DNA of 64,000 bases. Source: Bradyrhizobium centrolobii (GTDB lineage Bacteria > Pseudomonadota > Alphaproteobacteria > Rhizobiales > Xanthobacteraceae). Shown piece by piece: positions 25,914 through 34,187 of the stretch. Within the stretch, counting starts at the first letter, position 1, and each line of letters begins with the position of its first letter. The stretch is taken from positions 312-64,311 of the forward strand of contig NZ_LUUB01000109.1 of assembly GCF_001641635.1 (NCBI RefSeq), written 5' to 3'. The translations under genes were made by a program, and so were the position numbers. The notes below the pieces were generated by a model. The model saw only the letters and a program-made list of their open reading frames with translations, ran no database searches and was not told the origin of the DNA.

Positions 25914-27212
25914 ATGCTCTCTGTCGAACTCGTCATCGTCGTTGTCCTGATCGTCATCAACGGCCTCTTGTCCATGTCCGAGCTGGCGGTCGTCTCCTCC
26001 CGCCCTGCGCGGCTTTCGCTGCTGGCCGCCAGGGGCGTGCGCGGCGCCGAGCGGGCGCTGATGCTGGCGGCCAATCCCGGAAAGTTCCTCTCGACGGTGC
26101 AGATCGGCATCACGCTGGTCGGCGTGCTCTCGGGCGCCTTCTCGGGCGCAACGCTGGGGCAGCGGCTGACGCAATGGCTGGTCGAACTCGGCCTGTCGGC
26201 CGGCATCGCCGACATCGTCGGCGTCGGCATCGTCGTCACCCTCATCACCTATGCGACGCTGATCGTCGGCGAGCTCGTGCCGAAACAGGTGGCGCTGCGC
26301 GACCCCGAGAGCATCGCGGTCAAGGTCGCGCCGGTGATGGACTGGCTGGCGCGGATCTCGCTGCCGCTCGTCGTTCTGCTCGATCTCTCCGGCAAGCTGA
26401 TCCTCACCCTGCTCGGCCGCGGCGGCAAGGCCGAGGAGAAGGTGTCGGAGGACGAGATCCATCATCTCGTCAGCGAAGCCGAAAGCGCAGGCGTGCTGGA
26501 GCCCGGCGAGAAGGAGATGATCGCCGGCGTGATGCGGCTCGGCGACCGGCCGGTCGGCGCCGTCATGACGCCGCGCACGGAAGTCGACGAGATCGACCTG
26601 AACGACAGTCCGGAAGAGATCCAGGCGCTCATCACGAAAAGCCCGCATTCGCGCTTCCCCGTCTCGGACGGTGACCGCGACAAGCCGATCGGTGTGCTCC
26701 AGGCCAAGGACCTTCTCGTGGCCTATATGCGCGAGCGGACGCCCGATTTGCGCGCGCTGGTGCGAGAGACGCCGATCATTCCGGCCTCGGCCGACGCGCG
26801 CGACGTGCTCGCGATCCTCAAAGAAGCGCCCGTGCATATCGGCCTCGTGCATGACGAGTACGGTGCCTTCGAGGGTGTGGTGACGGCGGCCGACATTCTG
26901 GAGTCGATCGTCGGCGCGTTTCATTCCGAGGAAGGCCCGCCGGAGCCCGCCTATGTCCGGCGCGCGGACTCTTCGCTGCTGATCTCCGGCTGGATGCCGG
27001 TCGACGACTTCGGCGAGCTCCTCGGCATCGAGCTGCCGCCGCACCACCGCTACAACACGGTGGCGGGCCTCGTGCTGCAGCAGTTCAACGTGCTGCCGAA
27101 CGTCGGCGACGCCTTCGATCTCGGCGACTGGCATGTCGAGGTCGTCGATCTCGATGGCCGCAGGATCGACAAGATCCTGGCGAGCCGGAGAGATGAGCGG
27201 GCGGCGGCGTAA
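25914..27212 (+). CDS. CorC/HlyC-type membrane protein (DUF21-CBS)
   Basis: This 432-residue protein has an N-terminal DUF21/CNNM membrane domain with about four helices (residues 1-175, including SELAVVSSRPARLSLLA and GIVVTLITYATLIVGELVPK), two CBS domains (about 205-335, VMTPRTEVDEIDLNDSPEE and VHIGLVHDEYGAFEGVVT), and a C-terminal CorC_HlyC domain (about 345-430). Proteins of this build act in magnesium or cobalt efflux and tolerance. The ATG at 25914 is used; a TTG three codons upstream is possible and neither has a clear ribosome site. A GC-rich hairpin at 25870-25890 lies in the leader. It is convergent with the PilZ gene across a family B repeat. Confidence 0.9.
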   Translation: MLSVELVIVVVLIVINGLLSMSELAVVSSRPARLSLLAARGVRGAERALMLAANPGKFLSTVQIGITLVGVLSGAFSGATLGQRLTQWLVELGLSAGIADIVGVGIVVTLITYATLIVGELVPKQVALRDPESIAVKVAPVMDWLARISLPLVVLLDLSGKLILTLLGRGGKAEEKVSEDEIHHLVSEAESAGVLEPGEKEMIAGVMRLGDRPVGAVMTPRTEVDEIDLNDSPEEIQALITKSPHSRFPVSDGDRDKPIGVLQAKDLLVAYMRERTPDLRALVRETPIIPASADARDVLAILKEAPVHIGLVHDEYGAFEGVVTAADILESIVGAFHSEEGPPEPAYVRRADSSLLISGWMPVDDFGELLGIELPPHHRYNTVAGLVLQQFNVLPNVGDAFDLGDWHVEVVDLDGRRIDKILASRRDERAAA

Positions 27213-27289
27213 ATTTCGCTGCAAAAGCTACACGTCCGGAGTGCGCTTTTGTCTGGCGTAAAGGCATAGCCGCGCACCAACCTCCGCTC

Positions 27290-27408
27290 GTCGTCCCGGC
27301 GAAGGCCGGGACCCATACCCACAGGGAGAAGTTTGGTGCGAGATCTCCGTCGACGAGCCTTCGCCTAACTCGATCCTGGGGTTGGGTCCCGGCCTTCGCC
27401 GGGCAGAC
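27290..27408. repeat. Dispersed palindromic repeat, family B copy 1
   Basis: The element begins gtcgtcccggcgaaggccgg and ends in the imperfect inverse gggtcccggccttcgccggg-cagac. An internal accc-acagggagaagttt block is shared with the copies at 30681, 40681 and 43288. It fills the gap between the convergent corC-like and PilZ genes. Confidence 0.8.
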
Positions 27409-27447
27409 GATTGAGTTGTGTCAGGGGCTCGCGTCAAACGCCAGCCC

Positions 27448-27687
27448 TCAGCCGAACTGCACCCCGATCCGCTTTTCCTTGCGCCAGACGACACGGCAAG
27501 ACAGATGCGTTCCGTCGGCCTGGATGAACAGCGTGAAGTGTTCGGGGATGCCGACCGGGCTGGTGACGTCGAGCGCTGCGCCGGTGTGCGAGAAATTGCG
27601 AACGGTGCAGTCGATCGCGCCGCCGCCGAACTCGATCGTTCCGGCCTTCAGTACGCGATGCCTAGCTTTGCTGCGTCGTTCGTCCAT
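27448..27687 (-). CDS. Single-domain PilZ protein
   Basis: This 79-residue protein is a PilZ domain alone. It begins MDERRSKARHRVLKAGTIEF, where the RxxxR part (RSKARHR) is the c-di-GMP-binding arginine motif. It continues with the NFSHTGAALDVTSP segment, a version of the D/NxSxxG motif. Such stand-alone PilZ proteins bind c-di-GMP and act through partners on motility, polysaccharide or adhesion. The ATG at 27687 is preferred over a GTG five codons upstream, because alphaproteobacterial relatives usually start MxERR. No partner gene adjoins it; the FMN glutamate synthase gene lies upstream on the same strand. Confidence 0.85.
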   Translation of the reverse strand: MDERRSKARHRVLKAGTIEFGGGAIDCTVRNFSHTGAALDVTSPVGIPEHFTLFIQADGTHLSCRVVWRKEKRIGVQFG

Positions 27688-27788
27688 GGGACCAATTTGC
27701 ACCCAAAGCTGACACAGACCTTAAACCTTGGCTTGGCTCGCGACGAATCCACGCCGCCGGCGGGGATATCATGCGGTGGGCCGGCGCC

Positions 27789-29408
27789 TCAAAGCGCCGG
27801 CTGGAACGTCTCCGCCCGCGCCATCCGCCAGGCGTCGCGGAAGCGCGAGTCCTCCGTGCCTTCGAGCAGCTCGCCCGGGCGGAGCGACGGATAGAGCTGT
27901 GCAAAGGACTTCACCTCGGTCGTCGAATTGCGCTGGGTGAAGTGGATCGGGCGCAGCTGCTGCGGATGTTCGAGGCCGGCGGCGGCGATCAGCTCGGATA
28001 GCGAGTGCAGCGTCGCATGGTGATAGTTGTGCACGCGGTCGATCTTGAGCGGCACATAGAGCGCGCGCGCCCGCGTCGGATCCTGCGTCGCGACGCCGGT
28101 CGGGCAGCGGTCGGTGTGGCAGCTCAGCGACTGGATGCAGCCGAGCGAGAACATGAAGCCGCGCGCCGAATTGCACCAGTCGGCGCCGATCGCCATCGCG
28201 CGCGCCATATCGAAGGCGGTGGCGATCTTGCCGGACGCGCCGATCTTGATGCGGTCGCGCGCATTGATGCCGACTAGCGCATTGTGGACGAAACTGACGC
28301 CTTCCCGCATCGGCATGCCCAGATGATCCATGAATTCCAGCGGCGCGGCCCCGGTGCCGCCCTCATTGCCGTCGACGACGATGAAGTCGGGGTAGATGCC
28401 GGTCTCCAGCATCGCCTTGCAGATCGCCAGGAATTCCCAGGGGTGACCGATGCACAGTTTGAAGCCGGCCGGCTTGCCGCCGGACAGCCTGCGCATCTCG
28501 GCGACGAACTGCATCATGCCGACCGGGGTCGAGAACGCGCGGTGCGAGGCCGGCGAGATGCAATCCTCGCCCATCGAGACGCCGCGGATCTTGGAGATCT
28601 CTTCCGAGACCTTGGCGGCCGGCAGCACGCCGCCATGGCCGGGCTTGGCGCCCTGGCTGATCTTGAGCTCGACCATCTTGATCTGGTCTTCGCTGGCAAC
28701 ACGTGCGAACGCGTCCGGATCGAAGCTGCCATCGAGATGACGGCAGCCGAAATAGCCGGAGCCGATCTCCCAGATGATGTCGCCGCCCATCTCGCGGTGA
28801 TAGGGGCTGAAGCCGCCCTCCCCGGTATCATGCGCGAAGCCGCCCTTTTTCGCGCCGGCGTTCAGCGCGCGCACCGCGTTCGGGCTGAGCGCGCCGAAGC
28901 TCATCGCGGAGATGTTGAACACCGACGCCGAATAGGGCTTCTTGCAGTCGGGGCCGCCGATGGTGATGCGGAATTTCTCCTCCGCCCGCATCTTCGGCGA
29001 GACCGAATGATGCATCCACTCATAGCCCTCGCGGTAGACGTCCTCCTGGGTGCCGAACGGACGCTTGTCCAGCTCCATCTTGGCGCGCTGATAGACCACC
29101 GCGCGGGTGTCGCGCGAGAACGGCATGCCGTCCTTCTCGCTCTCGAAGAAATACTGCCGCATCTCGGGCCGGATCTCCTCGAGCAGGAAGCGTATGTGCG
29201 CCGAAATCGGGTAGTTGCGCAGGACCGCGTGACTCTTCTGGAGCAGATCGCGGACGCCGAGCAGCGTCAGCGCGCCGAAAATCAGGATCGGTGTCAGCAG
29301 GATGTCGAAGATCTTGCGGTCGGCGATGCCGATCAGGAGCGCAGTGACGACCGCGCAAATCGTCAGGACGATGAAGCGCGGCGAGAATGGAAGCAGCAGA
29401 GTTTCCAT
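27789..29408 (-). CDS. FMN-binding glutamate synthase family protein, membrane-anchored
   Basis: This 539-residue protein starts with two predicted membrane helices (residues 8-55, including IVLTICAVVTALLIGIADRK and LTPILIFGALTLLG) followed by the FMN-binding glutamate synthase barrel. Visible motifs are FGALSPNAVRALNAGAKKGG, the DGNEGGTGAAP FMN/substrate loop and GCIQSLSCHTDRCPTGVATQ, whose cysteines match the 3Fe-4S ligand region of GltB. It has no glutaminase domain, so it cannot use glutamine like full glutamate synthase. Function as an ammonia-dependent glutamate synthase or another FMN oxidoreductase is uncertain. The ATG at 29408 is chosen because helix 1 follows directly; in-frame ATGs at 29423 and 29435 are possible. 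Confidence 0.85.
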   Translation of the reverse strand: METLLLPFSPRFIVLTICAVVTALLIGIADRKIFDILLTPILIFGALTLLGVRDLLQKSHAVLRNYPISAHIRFLLEEIRPEMRQYFFESEKDGMPFSRDTRAVVYQRAKMELDKRPFGTQEDVYREGYEWMHHSVSPKMRAEEKFRITIGGPDCKKPYSASVFNISAMSFGALSPNAVRALNAGAKKGGFAHDTGEGGFSPYHREMGGDIIWEIGSGYFGCRHLDGSFDPDAFARVASEDQIKMVELKISQGAKPGHGGVLPAAKVSEEISKIRGVSMGEDCISPASHRAFSTPVGMMQFVAEMRRLSGGKPAGFKLCIGHPWEFLAICKAMLETGIYPDFIVVDGNEGGTGAAPLEFMDHLGMPMREGVSFVHNALVGINARDRIKIGASGKIATAFDMARAMAIGADWCNSARGFMFSLGCIQSLSCHTDRCPTGVATQDPTRARALYVPLKIDRVHNYHHATLHSLSELIAAAGLEHPQQLRPIHFTQRNSTTEVKSFAQLYPSLRPGELLEGTEDSRFRDAWRMARAETFQPAL

Positions 29409-29624
29409 GACACTCTCTTCCATGTCCCCCTTCATGGCCCCCTGCGGGGAGTTTAGTTCTTTGTTGTCGTCGGCCACGATCACATCCTCTCGTCGAAAAT
29501 GACGGGATACGGTACGCCCGCGTCGTCCTGCGGTTATGACGCGATTAAGGTTCAGGCTACCGAATTCGGTTGGCGCAAATCAATCCATCCGGTGGGCGGC
29601 TTTTGCGGTGCAAAAGATGACAAG

Positions 29625-30503
29625 TCAGTGACCATGCGGCATCGCCTCATGGGGAATATGGCCGTGTCGTTCGAGGCCATCCTGCGCCAGCCAGGCATCG
29701 GTGCTCCTGATGGCGCGCTCGATATGGTCGTCGGTCCGCGAAAAATCGTAAGGTGAACCCACCAGCGGACAGAGCGGCGGCACTACGACATATTCGATAT
29801 CGGAGGCGAGTCCCTTGAGCTCCCCCACCAGCTGCCGCGCGATCAGCAGCGTCAGCGCATGCAGGGCGTTGGCGACAGCACCCACCGGGGGATTCTCGAT
29901 CGCGCAGGCATGCCCTGCAGGCAGCACGATCAGCCGCTTTGCGCCCTTCTGCACCGCGACCCGGATCGGCGTGTTCGACGAGATCGCGCCGTCGGCGAGG
30001 AACTGATTGCGATAGTGGACTGGCGTGAAGGCGCCGGGAATCGCCGTGGACGCCAGGATCGCCTCCAGCGCCGGCCCCTCCGAAAGCACCACGCTTTCGC
30101 CGGAGATGAAATTGGTGGTGACGATGTGGATGGGAAGCCCGGCATCCTGGAGGTTGCGATAAGGCAGGTGATCCTCGACCAGCTTGCGGATGCCGTCATG
30201 CGAGATCAAAAAATCCCGCCGCCACATGAAGCCGAGCAGGGTCCGCCAGGTGACCGGAAAGACGTCGCGACGCTTCAGGCCGCGCCAGATCGCCTCCAGC
30301 CCAAGGACCCCCTTGAGCGAGGGATCCCCGGCATAGTAGGCGCCGTTGATCGCACCGACGCTGGAGCCGACCACAAGATCCGCGACGACCCCGTGCTTGG
30401 CCAGCGAATGCATCATGCCGACCTGGATCGCCCCGAAGCTGCCGCCGCCCGCGAGCACGAAGGCGGTCGGCTTCGCCGAACGACCATGGTCGATCACGGA
30501 CAA
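29625..30503 (-). CDS. Patatin-like phospholipase
   Basis: This 292-residue protein has the patatin catalytic dyad. The oxyanion loop is VLAGGGSFGAIQVG (residues 16-29), the nucleophile Ser48 lies in VVGSSVGAING (GxSxG), and the catalytic Asp171 is in FLADGAISSN (DG-A/G motif). Such enzymes hydrolyse acyl groups of phospholipids or storage lipids. There is no signal peptide or membrane helix, so it should be cytosolic or peripherally membrane-bound. It is a single gene with the FMN glutamate synthase gene downstream on the same strand. Function in lipid turnover or PHB metabolism cannot be decided. Confidence 0.88.
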   Translation of the reverse strand: MSVIDHGRSAKPTAFVLAGGGSFGAIQVGMMHSLAKHGVVADLVVGSSVGAINGAYYAGDPSLKGVLGLEAIWRGLKRRDVFPVTWRTLLGFMWRRDFLISHDGIRKLVEDHLPYRNLQDAGLPIHIVTTNFISGESVVLSEGPALEAILASTAIPGAFTPVHYRNQFLADGAISSNTPIRVAVQKGAKRLIVLPAGHACAIENPPVGAVANALHALTLLIARQLVGELKGLASDIEYVVVPPLCPLVGSPYDFSRTDDHIERAIRSTDAWLAQDGLERHGHIPHEAMPHGH

Positions 30504-30680
30504 GGCGTGCGCAGCTCCCCCAGCTCTCGCACCGCAACATCGCCGCGAGATTTTGGAGCGAACTTATAGCAAGGCCCGCGCGAAGCGCGCCAATAACAAA
30601 GTCGGGGGAGGATGGTGAGTGGGGAGAGAGAGGGAGGCGAATGCTTGAGATGAAGCGAGGACCGAGCCTTACACTCCGGT

Positions 30681-30828
30681 GTCGTCCCGGCCTAGTGCGC
30701 AATTGCGCACGGGGGGCCGGGACCCAACCCCAGGGAGTTGTTGTGGCGCGAAGCTAGTGGTTACAAGTCTTCGCCAACTCAATCTTGTGGTTGGGTCCCG
30801 GATCTGCGCTTCGCTTGTCCGGGACGAC
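30681..30828. repeat. Dispersed palindromic repeat, family B copy 2
   Basis: The element is bounded by gtcgtcccgg (30681-30690) and ccgggacgac (30819-30828). It holds an internal palindrome tgcgcaattgcgca, the caaccccagggagttgttg block, and tcttcgccaactcaat. It occupies most of the 390-bp gap between the patatin gene and fpr (both minus strand). Nothing else is seen in that gap. Confidence 0.8.
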
Positions 30829-30893
30829 GGCCGTCTGAGTGGCAACGCCTCAAATCGACGGCGGCAATGATCAGAGATCATCGCCCGCGGCGA

Positions 30894-31667
30894 TCAGCGC
30901 TCCACGAACGCCTTCTCGATCACGAAATGGCCGGGCGAGTTGCTTGCGCCCTCGACGAAATCGCGGCCTTCGAACATGACGCGCAGCTCTTCCAGCATCG
31001 CCGGGCTGCCGCACATCATGATGCGGTCGGTGGCGATGTCGAGCGGGGCCTGGCCGATGTCGTTGAAGAGCTGCTCGGAGTTGATGAGGTCGGTGATGCG
31101 GCCGCGATTGCGGAACGGCTCGCGGGTCACGGTCGGATAATAGACGAGCTTCTCCGACAGCAGCGGCCCGAACAGCTCGTCTTCACGCAAGTTGGCGACG
31201 AGCTGCTCGCCATAGGCGAGCTCGGAGACCTGGCGGCAGCCATGCACCAGCACGATGGTCTCGAACTGGTCGTACACGTCGGGATCCTTGATCAGGCTTG
31301 CGAATGGCGCGAGCCCGGTGCCGGTCGACAGCAGCAGGAGCCGCTTGCCGGGAATGAGGTTGTCGGTGACGAGCGTGCCGGTCGCCTTGCGGCCGACCAG
31401 GATGGTGTCGCCTTCCTTGATCTTCTGGAGGCGCGAGGTGAGCGGGCCGTCCTGAACCTTGATCGAGAAGAACTCGAGCTCCTCCTCGTGATTGGCGCTC
31501 GCCATGCTGTACGCGCGCAGCAGCGGGCGGCCGTCGACCTCGAGGCCGATCATTGCGAACTGGCCGTTCTGGAAGCGGAAGCCGGTATCGCGGGTGGCGC
31601 GGAAGCTGAACAGCGTGTCGGTCCAGTGGTGGACGGAAAGAACCTTCTCTCGGTAAAACGCGCTCAT
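30894..31667 (-). CDS. fpr: Ferredoxin/flavodoxin-NADP+ reductase
   Basis: This 257-residue FAD enzyme moves electrons between NADPH and ferredoxin or flavodoxin, for oxidative-stress defence or biosynthetic reductions. FAD-binding motifs are RAYSMASANHEEELEFFSIK (RxYS type), with DGPLTSRLQKIKEGDTI following. The NADP-binding part contains LLLLSTGTGLAPFASLIKDP and MMCGSPAMLEELRVMFEGR, ending in VIEKAFVER as bacterial Fpr proteins do. The start at 31667 (MSAFYREKV) matches the family; a longer frame upstream lacks support. A 13-bp inverted repeat lies just before the start codon and could be an operator. Confidence 0.92.
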   Translation of the reverse strand: MSAFYREKVLSVHHWTDTLFSFRATRDTGFRFQNGQFAMIGLEVDGRPLLRAYSMASANHEEELEFFSIKVQDGPLTSRLQKIKEGDTILVGRKATGTLVTDNLIPGKRLLLLSTGTGLAPFASLIKDPDVYDQFETIVLVHGCRQVSELAYGEQLVANLREDELFGPLLSEKLVYYPTVTREPFRNRGRITDLINSEQLFNDIGQAPLDIATDRIMMCGSPAMLEELRVMFEGRDFVEGASNSPGHFVIEKAFVER

Positions 31668-31675
31668 GATTTTCG

Positions 31676-31688
31676 ATATTCCGAATAT
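31676..31688. promoter_or_regulatory. Inverted repeat just upstream of fpr, possible operator
   Basis: ATATTC-C-GAATAT is a perfect 6-bp inverted repeat nine bases before the fpr start codon. Its position near the ribosome site or transcription start would suit a repressor site or an RNA hairpin. No matching copy was noticed elsewhere in the window. Confidence 0.35.
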
Positions 31689-32041
31689 TTGCGGTTTTAG
31701 AACAAAAGCGTTGCCCGGCCCCTGAAAGCGAGGCGAACACCACTTGTCATGGCGGAGGATTTCGCGTGTGTGATCTACGCCATTGAGGCCAGGAATCAAC
31801 CTCGTTTCTGCTGCAATTGGCGCCGATCAGACCGGCTTTTCCGGCGGATTAGGCCTATCACTAACGAATTTTCCGCGCCGTGCGCGCAGCGGGCAATTTC
31901 TTTTCCCTGCAAGCCTCGATCGCAGCACTTAATTTCCAACCTGCTCGCGAGAATTTCATTAAGAATAGCTCTGATTTTCAGCCCGGTTTGGCGCCGTTTC
32001 CCGCATTTTTGCGGCTTTCGGCAGGTGGAACGCTTCAAGAC
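31689..32041. other. 353-bp non-coding region between fpr and the ATP-grasp gene
   Basis: This divergent intergenic region is moderately AT-rich toward 31920-31990. It contains no dispersed repeat, tRNA or convincing ORF. A reading frame open across it joins the ATP-grasp gene but has no ribosome site or protein-like composition. Promoters for both flanking genes must lie here; I cannot place them. Confidence 0.5.
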
Positions 32042-32971
32042 ATGGCAAGCGAGCGAGTCTTCGTCCAGGCAATCAGGCGCTATTGCGCCCGCCACAACGT
32101 CACGGTCGATGTCCGCCCCGGTGGCTGGCTGGTCGCAATGCGCCGGGGCGCAAAATGCCACTTCGCCTTCGGCTACGACATCGGCCTCAACAGCGCCATC
32201 GCACATCGCCTCGCCAACGACAAATCCGCGACCGCGGAGGTGCTGGCGCTCGCGGGCGTGCCGTGCATTGCCCATCACCTCTTCCTCAATCCGAAGATGG
32301 GTGTGCACGTCGTCGGTTCCACCTGGCGCGAGGCGATGCTGGCGCTGCTTGTGCAGAATCCGCAAGGCGTGGTGGTGAAACCCAATGAGGGCACCTCGGG
32401 ACGCTACGTGTTCAAGGCAACGAGCCGCGACGAACTCGACCACGCGGTCGGCGAGGTCTTTTCATCGAGCCTCGGGCTCGTGATCTCGCCCTATGTCGCG
32501 ATCGAGGAGGAAGTCCGGGTGATCCTGCTCGATCAGACGCCGATGATCGTCTACAGCAAGAAGCGTCCGTTGGTCGTCGGCGATGGCGTGCACAGCCTGC
32601 GCGAACTGGCGCGTGCGGCGGGACACGACGGGCGTCTCGGCGAGTGCGATGCGCAGACGTTGGACGCCGTCGTGCCCAGTGGCGAGCGGCGCGTCCTGAC
32701 CTGGCGGCACAATCTCGACGCCGGCGCGCAGCCGGTGCTCGTGGAGGACGGTGCAGCTCAAGCGGCCTGCGTGAAGCTCGCCATCGACGCCGCAAGCGCC
32801 ATCGGCATCGCCTTCGCATCGATCGACGTGATCCGCGTCGATGGCGCCTGGCAGGTGCTCGAAATCAATTCCGGCGTGATGATGGAGGCGCTGGCAAAGC
32901 TCTATCCGGAGCTGGTGCAGGCGACGTACGATGCGGCGCTGGATCGGGTGTTTGGGGAAACGGTGTGTTGA
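32042..32971 (+). CDS. Stand-alone ATP-grasp ligase-like protein
   Basis: This 309-residue protein has an ATP-grasp fold. Residues 60-80 (HRLANDKSATAEVLALAGVP) form the pre-ATP helix typical of cyanophycin synthetase and glutathione-synthase-like ligases. VVVKPNEGTSGRYVFKA (about 108-124) is the Lys-containing ATP loop. The Mg-binding end is VDGAWQVLEINSGVMMEAL, with Glu and Asn in EINSG. Such enzymes form amide bonds from an acyl-phosphate intermediate. The usual N-terminal partner domains of cyanophycin synthetase are missing and no partner gene adjoins it, so substrate and product are unknown. The ATG at 32042 has only a weak aggtgga site upstream. Confidence 0.78.
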   Translation: MASERVFVQAIRRYCARHNVTVDVRPGGWLVAMRRGAKCHFAFGYDIGLNSAIAHRLANDKSATAEVLALAGVPCIAHHLFLNPKMGVHVVGSTWREAMLALLVQNPQGVVVKPNEGTSGRYVFKATSRDELDHAVGEVFSSSLGLVISPYVAIEEEVRVILLDQTPMIVYSKKRPLVVGDGVHSLRELARAAGHDGRLGECDAQTLDAVVPSGERRVLTWRHNLDAGAQPVLVEDGAAQAACVKLAIDAASAIGIAFASIDVIRVDGAWQVLEINSGVMMEALAKLYPELVQATYDAALDRVFGETVC

Positions 32972-33013
32972 ACGCGGAGTTAGATTCTTCTTCAGCCACG
33001 CGCTCGCCGCCTT

Positions 33014-33214
33014 CCCTTCTCCCCTTGTGGGAGAAGGTGGCATAGGCGGCCTTCGGCCGCCGTTCTTAAGAGAACGCCGAAGCGAAGCTTCGGCTATGGC
33101 GCCGGGGATGAGGGGTTGCATCCGCGTGTCCTGCTGCGAGAGGCGCACTCGTGGAGAGAGACCCCTCACCCGGCTTCGCTACGCGAAGCCACCCTCTCCC
33201 ACAAGGGGAGAGGG
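33014..33214. repeat. Long palindromic repeat, family D copy 1
   Basis: The outer arms ccttctccccttgtgggaga and its inverse near 33191-33214 (ctctcccacaaggggagagg) enclose ggcggcc-ttcgg-ccgccgtt, acgccgaagcgaagcttcgg and paired atgaggggt/acccctcac segments. It matches the copy at 55489-55702 block by block. It lies between the convergent ATP-grasp and binding-protein genes. Confidence 0.85.
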
Positions 33215-33254
33215 TGCACCGAGCCTGCGGCGCGATCACAGCAACGCAAACGCA

Positions 33255-34175
33255 CTAATTATTCGCGCTGGCTGAATCGTCCATCGCTTTGAACGCCTCT
33301 TCCAGCTGCAGCGAGATCGGCACGTTCAGCCGCTCGCCGGTGGGAAGCCGTGCGGTGAACCATTTGTTGTAGAGCGGCACCAGGTCGTGGTTGGAGCCGA
33401 GCTTGCGGAAGGTACGCTCGACCACGGCGGAGAGCTGCGGCTCGCCCTTGCGGAACATGATGCCGTAGGGATCGTAGGACAGATAGTCGCCGGTGACGCG
33501 GAACTTGTCCTGCGCCTTGTGGCGCACGATCAGACCGTAGAGCAGGATGTCGTCGGTTGCGAACGCGTCCGCCTTGCCGTCGGCGAGCGTCTGGTATGAC
33601 TGCTCGTGGTCGGCTGCGGTGATGATGTTCAGTCCCAGCGAGAACTTCTTGTCGGCCGCATGCATCGCCTGCTCGTTGGTGGTGCCCTTGGTCACCACCA
33701 CGGTCTTGCCCTTGAGATCTGTGACGGCCGAAACGCTCGAGGCTTTCGGCACCATAAGCTTGGTTCCGGCGACGAACATCAGGGGCGAGAAAGCGACGCG
33801 TTTGCCGCGCTCGGCATTGGCCGTCGTCGAACCGCATTCCAGATCGATCTTGTTCTGAAGCACCGCGTCTATGCGGTCGTCGGATGTGACCTTGACGTAC
33901 TCGATCTTCAAATTGGGATCGTCCACCTCGATGCCGATCTCCTCGACGATGGCCTCGCAGAGCTCGAGGCTGTAGCCGATCGGACGATTGGCCTGGTCGA
34001 GGAAGGAGAACGGCGGCGAGCTCTCGCGATAGCCGAGCCGCACGGTGTGCGCATTCTTGATGGCCGACAGCGTCGGGCTAAGCCCTTCACTGCCGCCGCC
34101 CTGGGCGGAGGCGCCGGTTGCCAGCAGACAAGCCGCCAGCAACAGACCGCCCGAAATCGCCGTTAAGGGGCGCAT
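33255..34175 (-). CDS. Family 3 periplasmic amino-acid-binding protein
   Basis: This 306-residue protein has a signal peptide (MRPLTAISGGLLLAACLLAT ... ASAQ) and a family 3 solute-binding fold: VRLGYRESSPPFSFLDQANR, GYSLELCEAIVEEI, the Arg of DLECGSTTANAERGKRVAFS, and a C-terminal lobe with SYQTLADGKADAFATDDI. The motifs resemble glutamate/aspartate-binding proteins (GltI), where the NxxR of the ligand loop contacts the carboxylate. No ABC permease or ATPase is encoded nearby. Instead the gene lies 12 bp downstream of an SDF-family symporter gene on the same strand, an uncommon pairing. The protein is expected in the periplasm. Confidence 0.88.
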   Translation of the reverse strand: MRPLTAISGGLLLAACLLATGASAQGGGSEGLSPTLSAIKNAHTVRLGYRESSPPFSFLDQANRPIGYSLELCEAIVEEIGIEVDDPNLKIEYVKVTSDDRIDAVLQNKIDLECGSTTANAERGKRVAFSPLMFVAGTKLMVPKASSVSAVTDLKGKTVVVTKGTTNEQAMHAADKKFSLGLNIITAADHEQSYQTLADGKADAFATDDILLYGLIVRHKAQDKFRVTGDYLSYDPYGIMFRKGEPQLSAVVERTFRKLGSNHDLVPLYNKWFTARLPTGERLNVPISLQLEEAFKAMDDSASANN

Positions 34176-34187
34176 GAGGCACTCCCA

